Below are positions 46,201-57,937 of a stretch of DNA of 64,000 bases, piece by piece. Source of the DNA: Zonotrichia leucophrys gambelii (Eukaryota; Chordata; Aves; Passeriformes; Passerellidae); NCBI RefSeq assembly GCF_028769735.1, contig NC_088171.1, forward strand, positions 124,332,533 to 124,396,532, written 5' to 3'. The translations under genes were made by a program, and so were the position numbers. The notes beneath the pieces are model-generated. The model was not told the DNA's origin and searched no databases. It saw only the letters and a list, made by a program, of their open reading frames with translations. Numbering within the stretch: the stretch's first letter is position 1; every line of letters starts with the position of its first letter.

Positions 46201-47616
46201 GTGGCCATTTCTTTCATATTTAAAGAGGGTGTACACTGCTTCCGCTCAGCCCTTCCTCAACCCCCCTTCAAATAAAACCAAAGCAACAATCCTCTTAAAT
46301 TGGCTGATGATGAGTACTCCACCTATTCACATGCTCCATCTCTCTGCACAAATGTGCACAAAATAAGAGAAGGTGTGGATGTTCAAGTCAGTTTCCACAT
46401 GGATGATTTCTTGGCTTTTACTTTCCTTAGCTGCATGACTCCTGCAGCAACCCATTTCTGTGGCAGCTGCCCCCTCAGTGCCACTGCACTGTCTCCCTGT
46501 CCTCAGACAACATTTGGAAGGTGCCTGTAATTATTTATCAGGCCAGGGAAAATGTCAGCACCCCCCATGTGATGTTTATGAGCTTCCCCCAGAGCACCTC
46601 CAGGCTCTGTGCAATGCATTTTTACAGGGGCTGTGGTTCAGCAGTCTGGTCTGCTGACAGTGAATTCCCTCCTTGCTTCTCCATGCATTGCTTGAAGCTT
46701 CCCAGCCTGTAAGCCCCATGGATCCCCCACCCCCATCAAAATTGGAGGAAAGGAGAGACCAGCAGGCCAAAGAGCAAAAACAGCCCTTAAGACAGCAGCT
46801 GGAGGAGGACATTCCTAGGAGGCATTGCCAGAGACAAAAAAAAGACAAAGCTCCAACAGCCTTCCTTTCTCATGAAGCTTCTTACATTTCTTGTATTTAT
46901 TTACCTTGTCTTTTCTTATTTATAGTCAGCAGAAATATAAATTCTAAAAGGATTGGGCAGGAATGTACCCTTTTACAGCCTTAATGAGGTGTGTGTGCTG
47001 GGCATGTAAGCAGGGGTAAGTGGCCAGACTCCAGCCTCCTTATTGCCACTGCTGAAGACAAGATAAAGTCTTCAAAATCATGAAAATGGTTCTTAAAATG
47101 GCATTTGATATAATTGTGGTTCTTTTAACTTTCTTTTCCCATCAAGAACCTTGAGGGAGCTTCATGTCCTCAGACTCACCTTTCTGCCTTCTGGGCCGTT
47201 CTAACACAGTGCACACTTTCATGTAGGTCATGTGCAAACTGGAGTCAAAACAGCTTAATTAATGCTACTTCATAAAGAAAAGAAGAAAAATGGAGGTGAA
47301 TGCCATACGTAATCAAGAACTGGGAGACAGTGAAACTTGGGCAAAAAAACCCAAATATTACATTTACATCAAGCTGCAAGATTTGCTCACCACAAATCTG
47401 GTGTCTTGTGCTCGGAACTCATTTTCCAAACCCATTAGTTAGTATTTTTATAAATACTCAGTAAGCTTGTTTTACAAGCTTATTACTTGCAAAACAATGC
47501 CAAATTCAAACAGAAATGCATTTTGTGGGCCCAGTCAATCACATTGCATCTTTAGTTGTGATGCTGCAATGAACAGAGACATATTTGGTTATTCTTATTA
47601 ATTTTTTATTAGTGTG

Positions 47617-47972
47617 TGTTGCCTTCTGATACAAGGCAGGCGGCCTGGTTTCAGGAAACAGCACGGCGACCCATTTCCCCAGGGCCGCTCGGGCCTAAGA
47701 AACACGCGGACACCAATATGGTGGAGGATCAAAGGCCTTTATTCTCTCTTCCCGTGGGGTTTTATAGTCTAGGGGGCTTCTACGTCAGGTGGGGGTCTGT
47801 CTTTACCATCTATGGTTAGTAGGGATGGAAAGTTACCTGGGCAAGTGGAAAGTTACCGGAATCCGGTTCAGGGGGCTACATTCCTATGTTAATTTTCTTA
47901 TCTAAGGGGGCAGGGGCCCTGTCTTCCCATAACATCACGAGATCTTCCGAACGCCAGGCCCTATCTGCTACA
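47617..47972 (-). mobile_element. Solo LTR of an endogenous retrovirus, 356 bp, minus strand
   Basis: The element begins TGTTGCC and ends GCTACA (TG...CA termini). Identical 6-bp target duplications AGTGTG flank it at 47611-47616 and 47973-47978. Read on the minus strand, it has a TATAAAA box (47766-47760) and an AATAAA signal (47743-47738), so transcription would run leftward. The AATAAA lies only about 20 nt after the TATA box, implying it sits at or before the cap site, as in retroviruses with a very short R region. There is no internal region, so this is a recombined solo LTR. The 6-bp duplication suggests a class II (beta/alpha-like) element. Confidence 0.88.
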
Positions 47973-48004
47973 AGTGTGTATATATATTCTTGCACAAAGC
48001 TTTA

Positions 48005-48373
48005 GAGCACAAAGCTCTTATGAGGAGCAGCTGAGGAAACTGAGGTTGTGATCTTATTGCTCTCTACTCTCACTGCCAGAAAGGAGGTGGTAGTGAGTGT
48101 CTTCTCCCAAGCAACAAGTGACAGGAGAAGAAGAAGTGACCAAATGCACCTGGAGAGGTTTGGATTGGTTATTAGGAAAAATTTCTTCACTGAAAGGGTC
48201 ATAAAGCATTGGAGCAGGCTGCCCAGGAAAGTGACTGATTCATTATCCCTGGAGGTATTTAAAAGATGCATAGACGTAGCACTTGAGGACAGAGTTTAGT
48301 GGTGAGATTGGTTAGGTTAATTATTGGAGTTGATGATTTTAAGAGTCTTTTCCAATCTAAATGATTCTGTGAT
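48005..48373 (+). mobile_element. CR1 LINE 3' fragment, plus strand
   Basis: It starts GAGCACAAAGCTCTTATGAG GAGC and continues with AGGTTTGGATTGGTTATTAG GAAAAATTTCTTCACTGAAA, CAGGCTGCCCAGGAAAGTGA and CCCTGGAGGTATTTAAAAGA. It ends in the CR1 3' terminus TTCCAATCTAAATGATTCTG TGATC. It lies about 30 bp right of the solo LTR but is not interrupted by it. Confidence 0.93.
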
Positions 48374-48723
48374 CCTGTTCCATGGCTCTGTGGAGCTCTC
48401 TTGCTGTCCATCACCCTGTAGTGTCAAGGCAGGCAGAAGGCCCTGCTGTGCCAATCACTGCAGCCACTCCAGGCCAGCTCTGCAGTACCTAACTCTGGGA
48501 TTTTCAGTCATGCAGCTGCAGAGCAAGAAATTGAATTGCAGGTTGTCATCTAGCCATAGGGCAGCAGAAATATGGATTGCAGGTGAGCCCTGGGCTTGCA
48601 CAGCTACACACAATCAGATCCTGAACTGGTCAGGGCGTACTCCACAAGACGTGGCTTTAGTGGTGAGTCCAGTATGCTTTGTGGTAGGGTACACACTGTG
48701 CACTGCAATGGGAATAGTCCAAG

Positions 48724-48803
48724 TAATCTCCACAGGGTATATTACAGCTGAGTTCAGAGGTGATAATCTCCACAGAGTGTATCACAATTGAGTTCAGAGC
48801 TGA
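48724..48803 (+). repeat. Two-copy tandem duplication, 40-bp unit
   Basis: TAATCTCCACAGGGTATATT ACAGCTGAGTTCAGAGGTGA is followed by TAATCTCCACAGAGTGTATC ACAATTGAGTTCAGAGCTGA; about five to six substitutions separate the copies, so this is older than the perfect duplications in the TPD52 intron. Confidence 0.88.
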
Positions 48804-50423
48804 GTTTATAATACAGATCAATCTGACAGCACTTGTTCACATGAAAAATGGAATTAAAATGGTGGTTCTAAATATTTGTTTAGATTGTGATGTATCTATC
48901 TGGAAGGTAACACCTCTCTCATATAGCTTGAGTATTCATGTGTCCTGTGCCCAGGAACTCAGGAATGCCCACAAACCAGGAGGGGTGGATTTCAGCTTCA
49001 GGGCCCCATTCCCTTCTCTTGGAGCTGGTGTGGTATTCTCACAGCAAAGGCAACAGGGGAAACAGAGACCTTTGCTATTATGACATTGCTTTGCTAGAAC
49101 GTCATGAGGAAATTTACATGTGACATTATGTGACAGCTGAATAATGCTTTAATAAAAACATAACCCAGTCAGTGTCTTCAGCCTGCTGACTCTGCTTTTC
49201 ATAACACTCTTTATCAATGTCAGGAAGTTGTCAAAAGCTATAAATGTGCTGAAGGAAAGTGCTAATGTCGTTCCTCAAGCCTGTCATCTACATAATGGGA
49301 AAATATTAACATGGAGATATTAACACAAGATATTTCTTGCTCTAAAGGTGCAAGGGTTTTAACTCAACTGAAGTGTTTAGAAAATGTGAACAGATTTTTC
49401 AACCAGCATGAATCAGTATAGTTGATATTGACTTCAGCTTAGACAAGCTGACTTCTACTGAGGATGCAATATAAATATTGACAAATTTGCTATTATTCAT
49501 TGGAAATAATGAGCTGGGCAGAAACAACTTCAGCATGTGGCCACACAAGGCAATTCAGTTTCACTTGGGTTTTGAATTGAAGGCAATTTTAGAGAATGTG
49601 GTTAAATTGCTTTCTGGAAAGCCCAAAACCAAGTCAGGGTGCTGCTCCCTGGAGCACAGCCAGCAAAGCTGAGCCCTCACCAACAAGGAGCTGGTGTGCT
49701 GAGGAGCCAGGAGAGGATCAGCTCCAGGGCAGCAACAGGCATCAGACACAGAGGGTGTCTGCAGCAAGTCTGTAGCAACAGAGCATGTACAAGGGCAGGT
49801 CAGGAATCTGATCTGGAGGAGCTGGGTCAGGGTCACAATCAAAGCAGCACCATCCAGGGCACAGGGGCAAAACCTCAGCTAAAAACAGCTCCCAGGAGGG
49901 CAGGCCTGTGCTTCTGTGTGTCTTCACAACAGCCCCAATCAGTGGAGCTTGGATATAGCCAGCTGTGCTCCAACAGGGGATTTGCCCAGGGTCCTGGCAA
50001 GGAGGTTCCATTTTTCCATCCCTGTTCAGAAATATTATTTTCTCCACCTTCTCCTACTCTCTTTGACAGATGTAAGTCAGAACTGCATCTCATTGGTATG
50101 AATTAAAATTTTCACAAGTCTTCAGCAGGCTAATTGTTGAGTGACTTCACAATAAAAGAAGAAAGCAAGTGTATTTTAATTTTAACAATACATCTGGAGG
50201 ATTAACAGACAGGTTTAGATAGAGGAAAAACTTCTTAACATACTGCTTGCTCTTTGCAGGGAGTATGAAAACCAGGGGAGGTAATCCCTGTAAATAAATA
50301 ATCCATTTAGAGGAACTGGTCCATCCGTGGTGAAAAGTCACACAAAATACATATTGCTGCAAATGCTCCCACTACTAAGCACATCTACCACTTTGGGGGG
50401 ATCATGCTGTAAGTGTGGCTTTA

Positions 50424-50456
50424 ATGTCTATTAAATGTCTATTAATGTCTATTAGG
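50424..50456 (+). repeat. Three copies of AATGTCTATT
   Basis: AATGTCTATTAAATGTCTAT TAATGTCTATTAG: a short direct repeat, probably slippage. Confidence 0.85.
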
Positions 50457-53400
50457 CTTGAAGTAGATGGGCAGCCTGGCAGCTTCCCTTGCCAGGGAAC
50501 AGCTCTGCACATCAGCGCTGGGTCTGGGCCCAGCAGCACCAGACAAAAGTGCACATGGAGCAAGCTCTCCTTCCTCATTCTTCTATACAAATGCTGATGC
50601 CTCTGAAAAAGTCTGATTAAGTGGTTGCTTTCATTTTATTAATTTCATGCAATGTACAGGCATGGATACGTGTGGGGATAAGAAGCAGTAACGAGAAGGC
50701 AACGAGCACATGGAGAGCCAGAGAGGGGGCATGTGGACCAATTACAATATTAAATATACAAACTTTTCAGTGCTTGTCATATTGCTAAATATTTGGAGGT
50801 GAGAAGTCACATGTTGGAGATGGAGCATGTGTTAGGTTTAAAGAAAGGGGAAATTAGAGAGTGTGCAGAATCAGACAGGGAAATCCTCACCCAGAGATTA
50901 ATTCTGATGTTTCATAGGACTCCTCACTGGTGGAGTAACTCCCCAGAGACTGCCATGGGAAGAGGAAGCTGCTTGCCTGCTTGTGGAGGCCAGCAATTCC
51001 CTGCTGGACCAGCAGGAATATGATATCACTTATCTGCTTCTGAGGATGGAAGGAGACATTTACAGGCACCAGATCCCAGCAGAGAGCAGCAGTGTTGAAG
51101 CAACCACTGCCAGATAATTTGGACTAGAAATGACTGAATGTCCAGGGCTCTTCTTCTCTAGACACAGCAGTGTCTAGGTTAATGACTGGGGTGATTCCAT
51201 CACAAAGCATGATGGAATGAGAGATTACACAAACCAGGGACATTTTCCCCATCTTCATTCATTTCCCCTTCCTCATTGCAAAGATCCAACAACAGACCCC
51301 CAGAGAAGCTCTTTCTCAGCAGCAGCTGGTACAACCTGAAACCAGGATGCTGCTGGTCGGTGTTCAGCACCTCCAGGGATTCTACATCTCTGCCAGTCAA
51401 GATCAGTATTTGGAACATGCTGGCTCTTTCCATGGGGCAGGAGGGAACTGCAAAGTTTTAGCTGTAAAGCAATACAGCTCAGGAGTATTTCAGGAATAAG
51501 TATTTGAAAAGTTACATGAAATTATGAATGCAAGAGTGTCCAATCATTCAGCTTTGAACACCTACAGAGTTAGGCCTGTATTTCTATGTGCAAAGCCTAA
51601 AAACCTGACTACGTTTATTTATTGATCTAGCAATTTTCATCTCATTAATTGGTAAATTGCTGTGGGAAATGAGCAGCTTGAACTTTTCTGAACTCCCACA
51701 TATTGGTTGCTCTAAGCAAGATCCAAGTATGACAAAGGGGCTTGTCACTGCTGCAATATCACATACAGAATATGTGAAGAAAAAAAAAGGCAAAAGTATG
51801 TGTGGAGGGAATTTTTCACAATTAGGAAACCTTGAAATAGACTGTTGGCCCTGAGTTTGCCAGAATGGAGAATCAAATGGATTTAGTAAAAGGCAAGTAA
51901 TTCACAGTAATAGCGTCCCATGTTTCCATCTTCACCTGGAACAAAAGTTTTTCTAGCTCATAGCAGGAAAGAATGGTTCTGAAGTGAGAAAAAAGGGAGA
52001 GAGGAAAGCAAAGATCTTGTAGGTAAAGCTGATGTAAATGCTGCTCTGGTTTGCAGGTGGATACTTCTCTCCAAAACTCTCAGAGCTAATCTGGCTAAGG
52101 GTTCACTTTGACTAACTCATGAGGAATCCCAAAGAAACCAGCTCTTGATTAAATTCAGAGGGATAATCTCATGCTTTGAACTTGACCTCTTCTATTCTGG
52201 GTGTCCTGCATTCCTTACTCTGGGTTACAGGAAGATAAAGTTGCTCCTTCAAGCTCTTGGAAAGAGGATTGACATGGGATGAAGGCAAATCTCATGGAAA
52301 GGCTCCAGGGACCAAATGTCAGGTCACCAGCTCTTCATTTGAACAGAGCTAAAAGAAGAAGGCATCCTTGGCAAATGATTACTAAGGAGTAACAATTTGC
52401 TCAAGCCACTGAAAGGATTCCTGACTGCGGGAATCCCTGTCTTTACTTGACCTGAATACACATGTATTCCTTCTCTGAATATTTTATGCTGTTCTGGCTT
52501 GTAGCATGCATTCCTCTACTGTGCCCTGGTTTGAATGTTGTTTTCCCATGTCATTTGGAACAGCCTCAAGAAAGAAAAGATAAGAAAAATGGTTTTAAAG
52601 GAAAGAAAAATTAGCAAAATGGTCATTTCCAGCCCTAGTATCTGGGGCAACAGATGGGGTGGTGAAAAATATGCCTGTAGGGCAAAATTCCGCTCTGATC
52701 ACTCTTGTGCCCACCAGAGACAATTCTAATTTAAAGCATTGAGCATCACTCACTATGGAGCTACACTTTGTTAATTTATCATCCCACACCTTAATCTGGA
52801 GTATAAATCATGACAACAGGCAAGTGTGTAGTAACAGCTGTAGATTGCTCTGTCCTACATGCAAGCAGAGTTAGATCAGCAGGTTCAAATATGAAAGAAC
52901 TTTTACACGTTAGTTTAAAAAGCTCCCACATTTTCTATGTTAAAATATCATGTCAGCCCACTAGCAGTCTTTCAGAGAAAAGGTAGAAACAAAATTGAGG
53001 GAGAGGAAGTTTGATAAATAAACTATTTTAAGTATCTATTCTCTAAGAATTTATCAGGATGAGATAAAGGAAGTGGTTCTGGCCACTTTGGAAGTGATAA
53101 CACTGAGTCAAAAAGAGAAAGCATATTTTGTTTGATTGGTTTTGGTTTTAATAAAAATATGCTGCACTGGTATGCAGAGTGATTAAGCATTCCCTTTGCC
53201 ATTCAACACACAAACATTCAGAAACCAGCATTTTTATCAGGAGTTTCATTTCTTCCTGGATTCGTTTTCTGCCATGTATCAGTTGGCTCACTCCTCTAGG
53301 AGCATTAAACATTTACATTTAGGCAGTGTGAATCACCCTTGAGTTGTTCCCTATTTAGGTACTGTCTGTGGGGATTCATACTTTTCATGTCTTGAACAGG

Positions 53401-54090
53401 AGTTTGCTTCACCTCTGATTTCAAGCAAGGTGTATTTACAGAGACGGCAAACTGGCCCAGAGATCACGTGAGGATCTCAGAAAAGTGTGCAAAACCTGTT
53501 CTTCTACATGCCTGCTCGCAGGTACCGGAACTGTGGATGACAAAGCAATATGTAAGTTACTGGGTCTTGAGACAGAATTATACTGTGAGAAAACACTGCC
53601 TTGCTCTGGGAACTGTTCCTGGATGTGTCCTGCAATATGTGAAGAATCAAAAGAAAACACTGAGAGCAGCAGAATTCATCTTTGTGCAAGTACAAGATAA
53701 ATGTACAGAATTTCTTTCAGCTTGTGTAGGGTGTAGGCTGAGTCCACCTGGAGGAGGATGGATCAGCTACCCACAGGGTGCCCAGGCTGGACAAACTATC
53801 ATGCATCTTTAAAAGGCTTTCCTCCTCCTCTGGGGAAGATGAACACAGGAGCTCCTGCAACACAGTGTGCACAAAGGAACTATTTCACAGAGGTACCAAT
53901 CAATAAATGATGAATTGCTCTGGGCATATCTCAACCATAGCAACTGTGATCATCTGATGGGAAGGCTTTGCTTCACATCAGTGAAAGCAGCAGGGACAAA
54001 ATGTGTGGGAGCCATGCAGAAAGGCTAGGGGGAGGCATGTAGGAGAGAGCAAAACAAGTAGAAAATGGTAAATGTTCAAGAATGTTTGCT

Positions 54091-54116
54091 GATGATGATG
54101 ACAATAATAATAATAA

Positions 54117-54156
<40 letters not shown>
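54091..54156 (+). repeat. Compound trinucleotide array (GAT)3 (AAT)5 (AGT)13
   Basis: GATGATGATG is followed by AATAATAATAATAAT and an uninterrupted (AGT)13. On the plus strand it is open in all three AGT frames, which creates a spurious poly-Ser/poly-Asn open frame; on the minus strand it yields poly-Leu. A likely polymorphic microsatellite. Confidence 0.95.
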
Positions 54157-54157
<1 letters not shown>

Positions 54158-54872
54158 AAGGTAAAAGAACCTGCTTACACATAAGGCTTACTAACTGTTC
54201 TAGGGCAGGTGTGATGGTGAGTAGAGAACAGCATAAATTGTCAAATGTACCTAAAAATTGTGGTTTATTTCTGGGCTTTGGGCACCACTGGTATAATGCA
54301 TACAAAACCATTTCTTGTCTCAGCCAATGTGCTAGAAATCCCAGGCCTAAGAGTTTGAAAAATCACTACTTCACTACTAAAATCTCAGTCCATTACCATT
54401 AATTTAATCATCTGCTTGTGTGTAGCTGATGCAGACATTCCTTTATATCCCCATAACGACTCCCTAACGATTCATCTTCAGTTGATGGGCAGGCAATAAA
54501 CACCTCTTCACAGGTCGCTGACTGATTTAACTAGGTTCTAGGTTAAAAAATTACAAGATTGCACTGCCAGTAAGTCTTCACCCTGCAGTGCTTTGTGCAG
54601 ATGTTTGGAGCAAGAGTAGCATCCAGTGGTCAAAATGTTAATTACATTATACTGAGGGCACTGCATGCTGGAAGCATTTTAACAGCTCTAGCTTTCTTGC
54701 AGCAAAAAAGCGGGTGAGCAGAAGCCTGGAAAATTCAGGGTTGTGCTTACATTGCAGAAAGGAAACCTGTGCAGGGTAACATATCTGTCTCTCTGCAAGG
54801 TTGGTGTGTGTTTTTCCTGCTCATGCCAAATGAAATCTACTGACCTTTAAGTTTGTAAATTCTAAGACTGAG

Positions 54873-54920
54873 GGATGGATGGATGGATGGATGGATGAAT
54901 GGATGGATGGATGGATGGAT
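54873..54920 (+). repeat. (GGAT)12-type tetranucleotide array
   Basis: Tandem GGAT units with a single GAAT interruption, ending exactly where the adjacent LTR begins. Confidence 0.95.
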
Positions 54921-55356
54921 GTTGCTGCACATGGATACTGCGGCATTCACATTCTCTAGAAAAATTCCTTCACCCAGGATTTTTCTTCTGGGAAGCTGAG
55001 AGGCCTCAGAGAAAAGGAAAACAATTCTTATCTCATTTGCTTCTCCTGTGTTTTGCTCATGTGGAATGTGTTTGGAGATTGTTTACCCAAAGGTGATTGC
55101 CTGATTGGATTCTGGTGTGAGTTGTTTGACTCATTGACCAACTGGGGCCAAGCTGTGTTGACACTCTGGAAAGAGTCATGAGTTTTCATGATTATCTTTT
55201 TAGCATTCAGTAAGTATCTTTTCTGTATTCTTTAGTATAGTATAGTATAGAATTCTTTAATATAATGTAGTATAATAAAATAATAAATTAGCCTTCTGAG
55301 AACATGGAGTCAGATGCATCATTCTCTCCCCACGTCAGTAGACCTACATTTACAAT
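54920..55356 (+). mobile_element. Probable solo LTR, ERVL-type (songbird-like), plus strand
   Basis: The sequence from TGTTGCTGCACATGGATACT through TTCACCCAGGATTTTTCTTC TGGGAAGCTGAGAGGCCTCA, the TAGTATAGTATAGTATAG tract, and AATAAATTAGCCTTCTGAGA ACATGGAGTCAGATGCATCA matches my recollection of a common passerine ERVL-type LTR. AATAAA near the right end gives plus orientation. No internal retroviral sequence adjoins it. Its left end merges with the (GGAT)n array and the right flank starts GGATT, compatible with a GGAT target duplication, but the repeat makes this ambiguous. The exact ends are uncertain by a few bases. Confidence 0.72.
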
Positions 55357-57638
55357 AGGATTCCATGCACCAGGTCATGTTCTAAGGAAAGGAGGAGGAA
55401 GGTGAGTGGGGAGGAAGGTACTGTGACTTTGTCTAGTGTTTGCAGAAAGAAGCCCTGAGCCCAGGACACTGCAGAGCAGCTGTGCTTGCAGTGCTGTGAT
55501 TTGTCCTTGGCTCAAGGACCTCAGGCACAGCTGAAAGCAGCAGACCTCTGTCCTGGAAATAGGATGCCAGCACTGCCAGGGGGAATAGGTGGAGTTTGAC
55601 TCATAATCAAGGGAGATAGAAGAGGATATGTCCTCAGGGGAGGGCAGCACCTACCTGTTTGTTGGTGAGGGCCTGTGGTTGGAGCTGTGGAGTTGGAATC
55701 TGCCTTCCTCCTCCACAAACTCTCTTTATCTTCACCTGGCCTGGGGAGTGAGAAACAGGGCCAAAAAGTGAGTCACACACTGAGAGGACAAGCCTTGCTT
55801 GTGCTTTGTGGGCTACAAGAAAAAAGTCACCTCAGATAAAGGTTCTGCATGCGCTCAAGGGCAGGGAGAAAGTAGGCAAGTTTCTTGTTGTCAGTCAGGA
55901 GGAGAGGTTTCATTAATCACACTGCAAGTGAGGGAGCTGCCAGGTGTTCATGGGGGAGTGCTGGGTTTAGTCCTCCTAGCAATACAGGTACCAGCCAGAG
56001 AACAGGGAGCATACTATCCACAAGGAAAACAAGGTTGTGGAAACTACTAGACTAGGATGTCAGAAATTTAGTAAGCGATAACTTATGTTTAACATCTAGG
56101 GCTAATTTCTCCCCTGGAACGGCAATAAATTATAAAAATTAAAATAAAATAATAAATAACAAATAAATAAGAAGCTGGTTTTAGAAGGTCCCCCATTCAT
56201 GTCCTTGTGCCATGTCAGCATCACAGATGAAAGATCCCAGGAGCAAACCTGGATGCATCTTTATAGGTGTGCACAGAGCTCTGCCTTTCCTGGACAAAGT
56301 GCTCTGGTCTCCCCAGCACCAAGGGACTTGCTTTGCTGCATTTCTGTGGCCTTTCAGTGCACCATCACTCTGCGACCTTGAGGCAGTAAAACTTGTCTGG
56401 GGCAGTTAATGATTCTCCCTGCTCCCAGGCAAACATTAGCCAGGGTAGAGGAGAACCAGCTGCGAGGGCTGCCTCACTTTCTTTTCCTTCCTCCTTTACT
56501 AACAGCAGAAATGTTGCAGCTCTAATGCAGAACCACACTTGACAAAGTGCTGGAGAGAGGAATTCTCCTTCGCTGTCTTTCCTGTTCTGTGTGTCTCCCC
56601 CCAAAAATACTGTTAAAAGGTCAGATACTGAGGCATACACAGTTCACCCCAAGGGCAGGAATGTTACCTAATTCCAGGCTGCCTTGCGTGCCTGAGTGGG
56701 TGTATTTTCAAAATTATTTCCTTAAGTTCCCACTATCTGACATGAAATGGAGCACCCCATTAGAAAAACCTTTTACAGAAGAGCTTCTCACTGTTTTCCT
56801 AGGAATGCATTGAGGATTTTCCATCATGTATGTGCTTGGTGCAGTGATGCTCTGTGTTATGCTGTGTTCTGCATCTTGAAGGATTGCTCAGCAAGTTTTG
56901 TTGGAGTACATGGCAGAGGCAACTTCACATCATTCTATGGGCTCTCCTATCCCCACCCCACCTGACTGCTCAGGTGATATTTTCACACTTTCAGCAGATG
57001 GCTGTGGGCATGGCAGCTCTACATGCTGTGATCACATTGAGGCACCAAATACCACTGCTTGTGCCTCAAGATCTCTCAGGTATTTTCTTCAAGGGAGAAT
57101 GAATGTCACAGAGCAGATAGATGTTAAGTGCAGGGTCATGTGAGCCTCCCACACGTGGGCTTGTCCTCACACTGTGGGAGCCCAAAGCACCATAACCTCT
57201 TCTGTCTGAGGCATGGTAACCAAACCAGCCTTCCTGCACTTATCCTGAGACAAGAGCACATCATCCTTTCCTGCAGAAAGCAATGAAGGCTTCTACTGCC
57301 CCACAGAGCAAAAGTTACTTAACTCTCCTCCCTGAAGACTGAAAGTGCCTGGGAAGATGAGCTGTACACAGCATGTGTTAACAAGAATATTAAGAAAACA
57401 GACCAGTATCTGTTTCAGGTCATAATTTGCACTGCATCCTGCACAGCACGTAGGAAAGCAAAAGAGACAACTGTGCCTTGGCAAGGACATGAAGACTCAA
57501 TGAATTTCCAGGGGTTTTGGTGTCCCTTCTGAAAAACTGACCATGTGGGACACATTCTATGGGTGCATTCACCTCATTGCTGCACACATTTGATTGTGTT
57601 AGGAACTATCAGTGTTGTGCTTTTGGTGGCCTGTGGAT
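55357..57638. other. Intergenic DNA between two LTRs
   Basis: About 2.3 kb with an AAATAAATAA-rich stretch at about 56125-56170. The overlapping open frames at 56547-57143 are unrecognised. Confidence 0.65.
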
Positions 57639-57644
57639 ATTAAG

Positions 57645-57931
57645 TGTAGGGGGACACAGTATGGGTAAATGAAGGCGGTATAGAATGTAATCTTACCCCT
57701 AAGGAGTTGCAGCTGAACCAATTACTAAAGATTAGGAGCAGGCCTGATGTTAACAGGCCACACCTGTAGCCAATCAGAAGAGTGTTATAAAAGAGTGGAT
57801 TGGTGGGAACTGGAGTTTGTTGGCTGCTATGAGGACAAGGGAGAGTTGGTGCCCAGATGAGCTGCCTACATGAAATATCAAGGGGGTATGAAACTCTGGC
57901 AATATGGAACCCTTGCAATGTAATTACAACA
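57645..57931 (+). mobile_element. Solo LTR of an endogenous retrovirus, 287 bp, plus strand
   Basis: The element begins TGTAGGGGG and ends TTACAACA (TG...CA). It is flanked on both sides by the identical hexamer ATTAAG (57639-57644 and 57932-57937), a target-site duplication. Inside, a CCAAT box (57770-57774) lies shortly before TATAAAAG (57786-57793), a compact retroviral promoter driving rightward transcription. No clear AATAAA was found downstream of the TATA box, so the polyadenylation signal may be decayed or non-canonical. No internal coding region adjoins it. The 6-bp duplication and size suggest a class II element unrelated in sequence to the LTR at 47.6 kb. Confidence 0.85.
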
Positions 57932-57937
57932 ATTAAG

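Larger units (their letters stand above)
40656..47616. other. Intergenic DNA, AT-rich
   Basis: About 7 kb with no recognised transposon or coding exon. The stretch from about 42.6 to 44.0 kb is especially AT-rich and dense in TAAT motifs (see separate entry). Open frames at 44071-44391 and 44909-45340 are not recognised. Confidence 0.65.
48374..54088. other. Intergenic DNA
   Basis: About 5.7 kb without recognised exons. It contains a 40-bp two-copy duplication at 48724 and a three-copy AATGTCTATT repeat at 50424. Overlapping open frames near 49.64-50.11 kb and 53.47-53.81 kb are unrecognised. Confidence 0.65.

Noticed and set aside
47616..47819. 67-codon plus-strand open frame
   Set aside because: Lies within the solo LTR and antisense to its promoter; no retroviral coding sequence.
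49639..50106. 155-codon plus-strand open frame
   Set aside because: Heavily overlapped by minus-strand frames and unrecognised; no start context or splice evidence.
50140..50360. Faint CR1-like wording (TTTAGATAGAGGAAAAACTT)
   Set aside because: Only about 20-30 bp resemble CR1 and the surrounding landmarks and 3' tail are missing.
54082..54402. Plus-strand open frame with poly-Asn/poly-Ser, and its poly-Leu partner on the minus strand
   Set aside because: The apparent protein is just the translated (AAT)n(AGT)n microsatellite.
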